Shown: piece after piece, positions 29,633 to 38,607 of the stretch | Layout: every line of letters begins with the position of its first letter | Position numbering within the stretch: the stretch's first letter is position 1 | Source: JBCBUE01 sp039818285 | Lineage (GTDB): Bacteria > Planctomycetota > Phycisphaerae > Phycisphaerales > Phycisphaeraceae | DNA length: 38,607 bases | Assembly (NCBI GenBank): GCA_039818285.1 | Contig: JBCBUE010000029.1 | Location: forward strand, 1 to 38,607 | Reading direction: 5' to 3' | Program-made: the position numbers and the translations under genes | The notes under the pieces: generated by a model | What the model was told of the DNA's origin: nothing | Database searches by the model: none | What the model saw: the letters and a program-made list of their open reading frames with translations, nothing else

Positions 29633-30721
29633 ATGTCCGACGCCCCCCCGCCCGCCACGACCCCCAACACCTCGCCGCTCCGCCTCGTCGCCGTTGTCAT
29701 CGGCCTGGTCATCGTAGCCCTGCTCGCTTTCCAGATCGCCGACTCGCAGATGCGCGGCTCGGCCGACGAAACCAGCCAGCTGACCATGCGGGCCATCGGC
29801 CTCACCTCCCCGACCGTTAACGAGCTCGACGCGGCGTTCATCGACAACGACCGCGACCTTGTCGCCGACGGACCCGCCGACGCCGACGCCGCGATCGACC
29901 CCGAAACCCTCGTCTTCTCTTTCATCCCAACGAAGGGAAACGACGAGCGATACATGGAAGTCTTCGCCGACTTCACGAACTTTCTGTCCGATCGGATCGG
30001 CCGACCCGTTAAGGCCGTGGCCTTCGACTCCAGTGACGACCAGATGCGAGCGTTGCACGACGGCGACCTCCACGTGACGCTGTTCAACACCGGCGCCGTC
30101 CCGATCGCGGTCAACGCCGCCGGCTTCGTCCCCGCCGGCGCTCCGGGGCTGGGTGAACCGCAGTCTTATCGCATGCTGATCATCGTCCCCACCGCGAGCC
30201 CGATCCAGCAAGTCGCCGACCTGCGCGGCCGCGAGCTGACGCTGACGCACCCCAACTCAAACTCCGGCTACAAGGCCCCGATCGTCACGCTGTACTACGA
30301 CTTCAAGATGAAGCCGAACCAGGACTACCTGATCGTCAGCTCGTGGGGACACGAGACGTCGATCCGCGACATCGTCGCCGGCGAGGCCGAGGCCGCCGCC
30401 GTGGCTTCCGACCTGCTCGACCGGATGATTGCCTCAGGCCGTATCTCGTCGAGCGACTTCCGGGTTGTTTATCAGTCGCCGCCGTTCCCCTCGGCGGCGA
30501 TCGGCTATTCGGCGCTGCTGAACGACGAGCTCAAATCGCAGATCACCAACGCGATCGGCGAGTTCAACTTCACCGGCACCTCGCTCGCCGAGGAGTATCC
30601 CGCGACCCGGGCCGATCGCTTCGCCCCCGTCTCGTACAAGGACGACTTCGCGCTCGTCCGTCGGATCGACGACGCGATCGGCTTCGAGCACAAGCTCGAC
30701 GAGCCGGTCACGCTGAACTGA
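29633..30721 (+). CDS. PhnD-like periplasmic phosphate/phosphonate-binding protein
   Basis: A 362-residue exported protein. Residues about 16-34 (LRLVAVVIGLVIVALLAFQI) are a signal anchor or uncleaved signal, without a lipobox. The binding domain reads VFSFIPTKGNDERYMEVFADFTNFLSDRIGRPV, then GDLHVTLFNTGAVPIAVNAAGF, LIIVPTASPIQQVADLRGRELTLTHPNSNSGYKAP, and DIVAGEAEAAAVASDLLDRM. This order is typical of PhnD/PtxB/PhnS ABC-transporter binding proteins. No cognate permease or ATPase gene is next to it; the next gene is convergent gcvP. It may serve a transporter elsewhere or act as a sensor component. ATG 29633 is chosen because it gives the membrane segment a normal N-terminus. Confidence 0.82.
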   Translation: MSDAPPPATTPNTSPLRLVAVVIGLVIVALLAFQIADSQMRGSADETSQLTMRAIGLTSPTVNELDAAFIDNDRDLVADGPADADAAIDPETLVFSFIPTKGNDERYMEVFADFTNFLSDRIGRPVKAVAFDSSDDQMRALHDGDLHVTLFNTGAVPIAVNAAGFVPAGAPGLGEPQSYRMLIIVPTASPIQQVADLRGRELTLTHPNSNSGYKAPIVTLYYDFKMKPNQDYLIVSSWGHETSIRDIVAGEAEAAAVASDLLDRMIASGRISSSDFRVVYQSPPFPSAAIGYSALLNDELKSQITNAIGEFNFTGTSLAEEYPATRADRFAPVSYKDDFALVRRIDDAIGFEHKLDEPVTLN

Positions 30722-30757
30722 GATCGATTAGCTCGCCACGACCCCGTCTGGCCAGCC

Positions 30758-33655
30758 TTAGGCCGATGCGGACTCGGTTTCGGCCACGCTCGAACAGGTG
30801 CACACCAGGTGGCGGTCACCGTACGGGTTGTCGATGCGGCTTACCGGCGGGAAGTACTTGCCGCCCGGGGCACGCTGCGACTCGCCCGCGGGGTACGCCG
30901 CGTCCTGGCGTGAGTAAGGCCGATCCCACGCGTCGTCGGTGACATCCACCGCCGGGTGCGGCGCGTGGTGCAACGGCGAGTCCTCGGCAGCAACCTCGCC
31001 AGACTCCACGCAGGCGATTTCCCGCCGGATCGCGATCATCGCGTCGCAGAACCGATCAAGCTCGGCCTTCGGCTCCGACTCGGTCGGCTCGATCATCAGC
31101 GTCCGCGCCACCGGCCAGCTCATCGTCGGGGCGTGAAACCCGAAGTCGATCAACCGCTTCGCGATGTCCTCGACCGTCACGCCCGACTTGTCGAACGGTC
31201 GACAGTCAAGGATCCCCTCGTGAGCGACGGTGCCCGACGGGCCGGTGTACAGCACGTCGTAGTGCCCCTCGAGCCGCTTGGCGACGTAGTTTGCGTTCAG
31301 GATCGCCACCCTCGTCGCGTGTGTCAGACCGGCGTTGCCCATCATGCGGATGTACATCCAGGAGATCGGCAGGATCATCGGCGAACCAAACGCAGCCGCG
31401 CTCACCGGCCCGGAGGCATCCCCCGGTTCTTCGCCTATCGGCTCCACCGAAAGATAAGGCGTCAGGTGCTCGGCCACCGCGATCGGGCCCATGCCCGGCC
31501 CGCCGCCGCCGTGCGGGATGCAGAACGTCTTGTGCAGATTGAGGTGGACGACGTCGGCACCAATCAAGCCCGGGCTGGTCAGCCCGACTTGCGCATTGAG
31601 GTTCGCTCCGTCCATGTACACCTGCCCGCCGTGCTCGTGAACCAGCGCGCAGACGTCGCGGATCGCGTGCTCGAACACGCCGTGGGTGGAGGGATAGGTC
31701 ACCATCAGCGCCGCCAACGCCTCGCCGTGGGTCTCGACCTTGGACCGCAGGTCGGCCAGGTCGACGTCGCCGCGCTCGTCGCACTTCACGCCGACCACCT
31801 TCATGCCGGCGATGACCGCCGAGGCGGGGTTCGTGCCGTGCGCCGATTCGGGGATCAGGCAGACGTCGCGGAATCCTTCGCCGCGCGCGGCGTGATAGGC
31901 ACGGATCGTGATCAACCCCGCGTACTCGCCCTGGCTGCCGGCGTTGGGCTGCATCGATACGCCCGGCAGCCCGGTCACCGAAGCCAGCCAGCCCTTGAGC
32001 TGATCGATCATCTCGCGATAGCCCGCGGTCCGGTCGAGCGGGGCGTAGGGATGAATATTGGCGAACCGCGGCCAAAGGATGGGCAGCATCTCCGCCGCGG
32101 CATTGAGCTTCATCGTGCACGACCCCAGCGGGATCATGCCGTGCGCCAATGACAGATCGAGCGACACCAACCGCGTGGCGTACCGCAGCAACGAGTGCTC
32201 GTCGTGGTACGAGTTGAAGACCTGCTCAATGAGGATCGGCGAGGTCCGCCTGCGCAAAGGGTTGGTCACGCTTTGATCCAGCAGCACGGGCGCGGGCGTG
32301 CCGACTTGATCCGCCACGGCATCGAGCACCGTGCGCAGGTCTTCGTCGGTGGTCGTCTCGTCGCAGGCCAACGCCACCGATCGATCGCCCAGCCGGCGAA
32401 CGTCGATGCCACGCTCGTGCAGGCGGCCGAGCCAGGCGTCGGCGTCGATGTCGTCCACGGCGAACGTGTCGAAAATCGGCCCGGCCGTCGTCGAGACGCC
32501 AAGGCCGGCGAGGGAGTCGCGGAGACGGCCCGCTTGCCGGTGAACGCTCGACGCGATGCGCTCGAGGCCGGCGGGGCCGTGATAGACGGCGTAGTACTGA
32601 GCGGCGATCGCGAGCAACGCTTGGGCGGTGCAGATGTTGGACGTCGCCTTGTCGCGCTTGATGTGCTGCTCGCGTGTCTGGATCGCAAGGCGGAGGGCGC
32701 GTCTTCCCTGGGTATCGCGCGAGACGCCGACGATCCGTCCCGGCATCTTGCGGGCGTGCTGCTCATGGGTCGCCATGTAGGCCGCGTGCGGCCCGCCGAA
32801 GCCCATGGGCACGCCGAATCGCTGCGTCGAGCCGACCGCGATGTCCGCTCCCCACTCGCCCGGCGGCGTCAGCAGCACGAGCGATAGCGGGTCCGCCGCG
32901 GCCACCAGCATCGCCCCGGCCTCGTGCACCTTCTCAGCAAGCGGGCCGTAGTCCCTGATCGTGCCGGTCGTGCCGGGGTACTGCACAAGCACCCCGCAGA
33001 GCCGATCGCCCCGGGTGCTGACCTGCGACGCGAGTTCATCGGCGGGCGCTCGAGACAACTCGACCCCCAGCCACTCGGCCCGCGTGCGACACACGGCAAT
33101 CGTCTGCGGATGGCAGTCCTCGGCCACGAGGAACACCGGTCGCTTCTGCCGACCGATCGAGTAGCACATCGCCATCGCCTCCGCCGCGGCCGTCGCCTCG
33201 TCCAGCAGGCTCGCGTTGGCCAGCGGCAGGCCCGTCAGACTGGCGATCATCGTCTGAAAATTCAGCAGGCACTCGAGCCGACCCTGGGCGATCTCGGCCT
33301 GGTAAGGCGTGTAGGGCGTGTACCAGAGCGGGTTCTCCAGCACCGCCCGGCGAATCACGGCCGGCGTGATCGTCCCGTGGTAACCCTGACCGATCATGCA
33401 CCGGCTGACCCGGTTCCGCGACGCCAAGCCTTCCAGCTCGGCTAGGGCCTCGGACTCCGTCGCCGGCAGCGGCAAGCTCATCGCGTCGGACCTGCGGATG
33501 TGGGCGGGGACGGTCGCCTCGATCAACGCGTCCAGCGAGTCAAACCCCACCACCGAGAGCATCGCGTCGATGTCGTCCGGGGTCGGGGCCACATGACGAT
33601 CGACAAAGCGGTCGGCGTCGGCGGGGAGGGTTCCGGCAGCGGTGTCGGTGGTCAT
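30758..33655 (-). CDS. gcvP: Glycine dehydrogenase (decarboxylating), full-length P protein
   Basis: The P protein of the glycine cleavage system decarboxylates glycine and passes the aminomethyl group to lipoylated GcvH. The 965-residue length corresponds to the fused one-gene form. N-terminal block: FVDRHVAPTPDDIDAML and MIGQGYHGTITPAVIRR. Middle: LIEQVFNSYHDEHSLLRYATRL and IPLGSCTMKLNAAAEM. C-terminal block: the PLP lysine in VVHLNLHKTFCIPHGGGGPGMGPI (about residue 700) and GLTHATRVAILNANY. GcvT and GcvH are not in the window. ATG 33655 is chosen since it lies 6 nt after TATAGT and 18 codons downstream of the frame's first ATG, which sits in the divergent promoter region. The regulation of gcvP therefore seems not to involve a glycine riboswitch here. 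Confidence 0.95.
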   Translation of the reverse strand: MTTDTAAGTLPADADRFVDRHVAPTPDDIDAMLSVVGFDSLDALIEATVPAHIRRSDAMSLPLPATESEALAELEGLASRNRVSRCMIGQGYHGTITPAVIRRAVLENPLWYTPYTPYQAEIAQGRLECLLNFQTMIASLTGLPLANASLLDEATAAAEAMAMCYSIGRQKRPVFLVAEDCHPQTIAVCRTRAEWLGVELSRAPADELASQVSTRGDRLCGVLVQYPGTTGTIRDYGPLAEKVHEAGAMLVAAADPLSLVLLTPPGEWGADIAVGSTQRFGVPMGFGGPHAAYMATHEQHARKMPGRIVGVSRDTQGRRALRLAIQTREQHIKRDKATSNICTAQALLAIAAQYYAVYHGPAGLERIASSVHRQAGRLRDSLAGLGVSTTAGPIFDTFAVDDIDADAWLGRLHERGIDVRRLGDRSVALACDETTTDEDLRTVLDAVADQVGTPAPVLLDQSVTNPLRRRTSPILIEQVFNSYHDEHSLLRYATRLVSLDLSLAHGMIPLGSCTMKLNAAAEMLPILWPRFANIHPYAPLDRTAGYREMIDQLKGWLASVTGLPGVSMQPNAGSQGEYAGLITIRAYHAARGEGFRDVCLIPESAHGTNPASAVIAGMKVVGVKCDERGDVDLADLRSKVETHGEALAALMVTYPSTHGVFEHAIRDVCALVHEHGGQVYMDGANLNAQVGLTSPGLIGADVVHLNLHKTFCIPHGGGGPGMGPIAVAEHLTPYLSVEPIGEEPGDASGPVSAAAFGSPMILPISWMYIRMMGNAGLTHATRVAILNANYVAKRLEGHYDVLYTGPSGTVAHEGILDCRPFDKSGVTVEDIAKRLIDFGFHAPTMSWPVARTLMIEPTESEPKAELDRFCDAMIAIRREIACVESGEVAAEDSPLHHAPHPAVDVTDDAWDRPYSRQDAAYPAGESQRAPGGKYFPPVSRIDNPYGDRHLVCTCSSVAETESASA

Positions 33656-33661
33656 GCCGCA

Positions 33662-33667
33662 ACTATA
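33662..33667 (-). promoter_or_regulatory. Candidate leaderless -10 box for gcvP
   Basis: TATAGT on the minus strand, 6 nt from ATG 33655. This is the closest match to TATAAT among the boxes found. Confidence 0.55.
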
Positions 33668-33699
33668 AGGCTCGGCCGCACTCGCCCGACGCCGCGACG

Positions 33700-33705
33700 T
33701 ATCGT
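33700..33705 (+). promoter_or_regulatory. Candidate leaderless -10 box for polX
   Basis: TATCGT, 6 nt before ATG 33712. The gcvP and polX starts are 56 bases apart and each has its own box. Confidence 0.5.
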
Positions 33706-33711
33706 CCACGC

Positions 33712-35442
33712 ATGCCCAGCCGCAACGCCGAGATCAGCCGACTGTTCCGCGAGATGGCCGACGTCCTGCTCCTGACCGGGGCCAACCGATTCAAGGTCAT
33801 CGCCTTCGAGAAAGCGGCCGCCGCCGTCGAGGAGCTCGGCCGCGACGTGGCCGACGTCCCACGCGACGAGCTGATCGCCATCGAGGGCATCGGCAAGGGG
33901 ACCGCCGAGCGGATCGGCGAATACCTCGACACCGGCAAGATCGCCGATCACGTGGAGCTGATGGAGCGGGTGCCCCGCGGCCTGCTCCGCCTGCTCGACA
34001 TCCCCGGGCTCGGGGCCAAGACGGTCCACAAGCTCTGGCAGGAGGCCGGCGTCGACTCAGTCGAGGCCCTCCGCAAGGCGCTAGACGACGGAACGGTCGC
34101 TTCGCTCAGGGGGCTGGGCAAGAAGAAGGCCGAGCAGGTCCGCGAGAACCTCGCGTTCATCGAGTCGGCCGGCCAGCGCGTCAATATCGGCGCCGCCCGG
34201 CCGATCGCGCTGCGGCTGGCCGAGCAGCTCCGCGCCCTCCCCGGCGTCCAGCGATGCGACTACGCGGGGTCGCTGCGCCGCGGCCGCGAGACCATCGGCG
34301 ATGTCGACCTGCTCGTCGCCGCCGATGAAAAAGCCGCACCCGCCATCGCTAACGCCTTCGTCGGCTTCGACGACGTCGCCACGGTCAGCGCCCACGGCGA
34401 CAAGAAAGCCTCTATCCGTACCGCCGACGGGCTTCAGTGCGACCTGCGCATCGTCCGTCCGGACGCCTACGGCGCCGCCCTGATGTACTTCACCGGCTCC
34501 AAGGACCACAACGTCCGCCTCCGCGAGCGAGCCATCGCGATGGGCATGAAGCTCTCCGAGTACGGCCTCTTCGACGCCCAGGACGACACCACCCCTCTCG
34601 TCGCCGACACCGAATCCGCGATCTACGACAAGCTCGGCCTGCCTTGGATCCCCCCCGAACTGCGTGAGGACCGAGGCGAGATCAAGCGGGCCGAAGCCGG
34701 CAACCTGCCCAATCTCGTGGAGCTTTCCGATCTGCGGGCCGAACTCCACGCGCACACCACGGCGTCCGACGGCACGCTCTCGATCCGCCAACTGGCCGAG
34801 GCCGCGATCGCCCGCGGGTTCCACACGATCGCCGTCACCGACCACAGCAAGGGCCAGGCACAAGCCAACGGCCTGGACGCCAAGCGTCTTCGCGAGCACA
34901 TCCAGCACATCCATGAGGTCGCCAAAGAACTAGACGACGATATCGCCGTGCTCGCCGGGTCGGAGGTCGACATCCTCGCCGACGGCTCTCTCGATTACGA
35001 CGAAGACACACTGGCCCAACTCGACATCGTCGTCGCCTCCCCGCACGCCGCGTTGTCGCAAGACGCGGCCACGGCGACCAAGCGATTGATCAAGGCGATC
35101 GAGCACCCGGCCGTGCGCATCGTCGGCCACCCCACCGGCCGACTGATCAACCGCCGCAAAGGGCTCGAGCCCGACATGCCGGCCGTGATCGAGGCCGCCA
35201 AGGCCAACCGCGTCGCGCTCGAGATCAACGCCCACCACATGCGCCTCGACCTGCGCGACGCTCACGCTCGCCTGGCCATCGAGGCCGGCGTCAAGCTCGC
35301 CATCGACACCGACGCCCACGGCCTGGCCGACTTTGATCAGGCCATCTACGGCGTCCTCACCGCCCGACGCGCCCGCGCCACAAAGGCAGATATCGTCAAC
35401 TGCCTGACCCGAAAGCAGCTGGCCAAGTGGCTCGCGCGATGA
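33712..35442 (+). CDS. polX: PolX family DNA polymerase/3'-5' exonuclease with PHP domain
   Basis: A 576-residue DNA repair polymerase. Helix-hairpin-helix repeats lie in the N-terminus (LIAIEGIGKGTAERIGEYL and IPGLGAKTVHKLWQEAG). The polymerase X nucleotidyltransferase core has GDVDLLVAADEK (two catalytic Asp at about 198 and 200) and the third acidic residue in CDLRIV near 243, followed by the YFTGSKDHNVRLRERA finger. The PHP metal-dependent exonuclease domain starts at LHAHTTASDGTLS (about 344) and continues through AVTDHSKGQ, GSEVDIL, IVGHPTGR and IDTDAHGL. This is the complete bacterial PolX architecture, involved in base-excision repair gap filling. It overlaps or closely precedes the exported protein gene downstream. 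Confidence 0.94.
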   Translation: MPSRNAEISRLFREMADVLLLTGANRFKVIAFEKAAAAVEELGRDVADVPRDELIAIEGIGKGTAERIGEYLDTGKIADHVELMERVPRGLLRLLDIPGLGAKTVHKLWQEAGVDSVEALRKALDDGTVASLRGLGKKKAEQVRENLAFIESAGQRVNIGAARPIALRLAEQLRALPGVQRCDYAGSLRRGRETIGDVDLLVAADEKAAPAIANAFVGFDDVATVSAHGDKKASIRTADGLQCDLRIVRPDAYGAALMYFTGSKDHNVRLRERAIAMGMKLSEYGLFDAQDDTTPLVADTESAIYDKLGLPWIPPELREDRGEIKRAEAGNLPNLVELSDLRAELHAHTTASDGTLSIRQLAEAAIARGFHTIAVTDHSKGQAQANGLDAKRLREHIQHIHEVAKELDDDIAVLAGSEVDILADGSLDYDEDTLAQLDIVVASPHAALSQDAATATKRLIKAIEHPAVRIVGHPTGRLINRRKGLEPDMPAVIEAAKANRVALEINAHHMRLDLRDAHARLAIEAGVKLAIDTDAHGLADFDQAIYGVLTARRARATKADIVNCLTRKQLAKWLAR

Positions 35443-35458
35443 CCGCCGGCCGCGGGCG

Positions 35459-35464
35459 TACACT
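35459..35464 (+). promoter_or_regulatory. Candidate leaderless -10 box for the exported unknown protein
   Basis: TACACT, 7 nt before GTG 35472. Identical in sequence to the tRNA -10 candidate. Confidence 0.45.
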
Positions 35465-36582
35465 CCGCCCCGTGAAGTTCAGGCTCTCCACCCCGGCCCG
35501 CGCCATCGCCGCGACCGCCCTCGGCGTCCTGCTCGTGTCGATGCTCGTCGCGCGGCTCACGCCCGGTCCGACCCTTGAGCGGCGCGCCATCAACCTGATC
35601 GAAGCGCTCCACGAAGAGGCCCACCGACGCGTCAACAAGCGCCTCTTCGCCCGAACCAACGGCTACGCCTACACCGTCGACCTCGGCCAGCTCGCGATGT
35701 ACGCCGCCCGCAGCGGGGACGAACCCCTCTACCTGGCCCTCACCCAACGCCTGCTCGACACCGTCGTCGTCAACGACCCCGACGACGAGTACACCAAGGG
35801 CTTCGTCGCCTGGCGCGCCGCCGACCGCATGCCCCTCGACGCCTCGGGCACGACCGAGGCCCTTCGCGTCGCGGCCGCGCTCTGGACCGGCGGCCAGCGA
35901 TTCGACCGGCCCGAAGACCGCGACACGGCGTTGCTCATCCTCGACGGATACGCCCGACACACGGCCGTGGATCAAGGCGTGTGGTTCGTCCGCAACTACT
36001 TCAACCTGCAGACCCGCGCCTTCGCGCCCAACTCCTACCTCATCGACTACGACCCCGACCTGCTGGCTACCGTCGGCCGCGAGGCCGAGTCCGCCGAGTT
36101 GATGGAGGTTTCCGCCCAGTCCGCCGCGCTCTACGAGTCCGCAGCCACCCCCGCCGGGCTGCTGCACGGTGTCATCCTGCCCGAGATCGCCACGCTCATG
36201 CCCGGCGACCCGCCGATCTTCTCGCCCAACCGCGTCGAGACGATCGCCAACGTCGCCAACGCCGCGCTCCACGCCACGAACACCAACCCGGCCGAGGCCC
36301 AGGCCGTGCTCGCCTTCGCGATGCGGCGCCTCGACGACCTCCAGCGCCACTACGACACGCACACCGGCCGCCCCGCCGAGCACACCTCCTCCGCCGGCAT
36401 CGCCGAGTTCGCCCCGCTGCTCCGCCTCGCCGTCGAACTCAATCGACCGGAAGACGCCAACCGCCTCCTCGCCCGACTCGTGACCGAACTGGAAGACCGC
36501 CCCCCCATTGGCAACCGCGCCTCGCTCTACCTGCTCAGCGAATCGCTGCTCGCGCTGGAGAGCGCGGTCGGCGCCAAGCGGA

Positions 36583-38214
<1,632 letters not shown>

Positions 38215-38607
38215 TTCACCCTTAAATCAAGCGCGGCGCGCAGCGGGCGCGCTCGGGCACCGGGCCACGGGCGGAACACGGCGACCGCTTTTCGCGACGT
38301 AAAGCCATGGAAGGCAAGGCTTCATGTGTTTCTTGCCAGGTGATCGCACCGCTGGGTGCGCCCGCCGGTCGCCGGTCGCCGGTCGGCCCGGGGTATGGAG
38401 CACACGCCGAAGACGGAGCGAGGGACCGGCACGCGGGATGGGGCGGGCAATCGGGAGGCCACGACGGCCGCGGGCTGCGCGGAGGCGCAGCGCAACGACC
38501 GGCCGGGGCGAGGGTGGGGTCGGGGGAGGGCGGCGGGCCGCCGGGTGCGTTGCGGGCGGAGCGGCACAGGCCGGGCATCGGGGGCTCGCGGGGTGCGGTG
38601 CGCGGCG
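38215..38607. other. Very GC-rich region without a convincing gene
   Basis: About 390 bases upstream of the sigma-54 activator. Open frames here translate to low-complexity Arg/Gly/Pro/Ala sequence with no domain-like segment. A plus-strand frame open from ATG 38395 to the right edge could be the 5' end of a gene, but it looks like shadow coding. The activator promoter should lie near 38215-38260; I see no clear box. Confidence 0.5.
38363..38383. repeat. Three tandem copies of a 7-mer
   Basis: CGCCGGT occurs three times head to tail. It lies in the GC-rich region at the right edge and has no evident function. Confidence 0.6.

Noticed and set aside
33656..33711. A glycine riboswitch upstream of gcvP
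   Set aside because: Only 56 bases separate gcvP and polX, with a -10-like box 6 nt from the start; there is no room for the aptamer.
38222..38578. A 118-codon minus-strand frame in the GC-rich right edge
   Set aside because: Pro/Arg/Ser low-complexity translation without Shine-Dalgarno, promoter box or domain.

Overview
This is a GC-rich bacterial window, most likely from a planctomycete and plausibly class Phycisphaerae. The clues are a membrane protein ending in a CxxCGYDLRG...CPECG zinc ribbon (6220-5786), an SPFH protein with a C-terminal GYF_2 domain, a DUF1992 protein, a Thermus-type 7Fe ferredoxin, futalosine-pathway menaquinone synthesis (MqnD) and a GH57 branching enzyme. The taxonomic call is inference. 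Genes are tightly packed, several convergent pairs touch or overlap, and the only gene-poor stretch over 300 bases is the right edge.

Layout. 1-209: acidic C-terminus of a cut-off plus-strand gene. 303-4242 (minus): GH57 branching enzyme, RdgB and a duplicated sulfotransferase-like protein, probably one operon. 4349-12247: MurC, zinc-ribbon membrane protein, SDR oxidoreductase, PyrE, a large glycosidase-like protein, cysteine desulfurase and a beta-class DNA methyltransferase. 12321-17098: ferredoxin with a clear terminator, a phosphoglycerate-dehydrogenase-like enzyme, a His/Asp-rich unknown, and an SPFH/zinc-ribbon pair resembling Bacillus YdjI/YdjG. 17108-22905: XerC/D recombinase, a CAU tRNA, then DUF1992, CPBP protease and MqnD as a minus operon, a SAM methyltransferase, and the agmatine-to-putrescine pair AguA/AguB.

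23105-29488 is an accessory, phage-like cassette. A cleavable CI/LexA-type repressor is divergent from a two-HTH sigma-like protein, an ABC ATPase, a GNAT acetyltransferase (apparently frameshifted), a ParB-like protein, a putative small terminase, a large terminase and a membrane-anchored HTH protein. Four consecutive junctions are 4-nt start/stop overlaps. No capsid, portal, tail, integrase or lysis gene is visible. The separate ABC ATPase and GNAT correspond to the two halves of COG2401 proteins. This is the best candidate for an undescribed system. I infer either DNA modification coupled to DNA cutting or packaging, or a domesticated phage remnant.

29633-38214: a lone PhnD-like binding protein, full-length glycine decarboxylase, PolX with a PHP domain, an exported unknown, and a GAF/sigma-54 activator. 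The last 390 bases hold no convincing gene.

A second theme is regulatory. At least twelve genes have a TANNNT hexamer exactly 6 or 7 nt before the start codon, which is the geometry of leaderless transcription from a -10 element. Other genes (ferredoxin, SPFH, SAM methyltransferase, sigma-like gene) have a Shine-Dalgarno and a real leader. The organism therefore seems to use both initiation modes. Two genes show single-base frame disruptions (about 15912 and 25331), which may be real or assembly errors.
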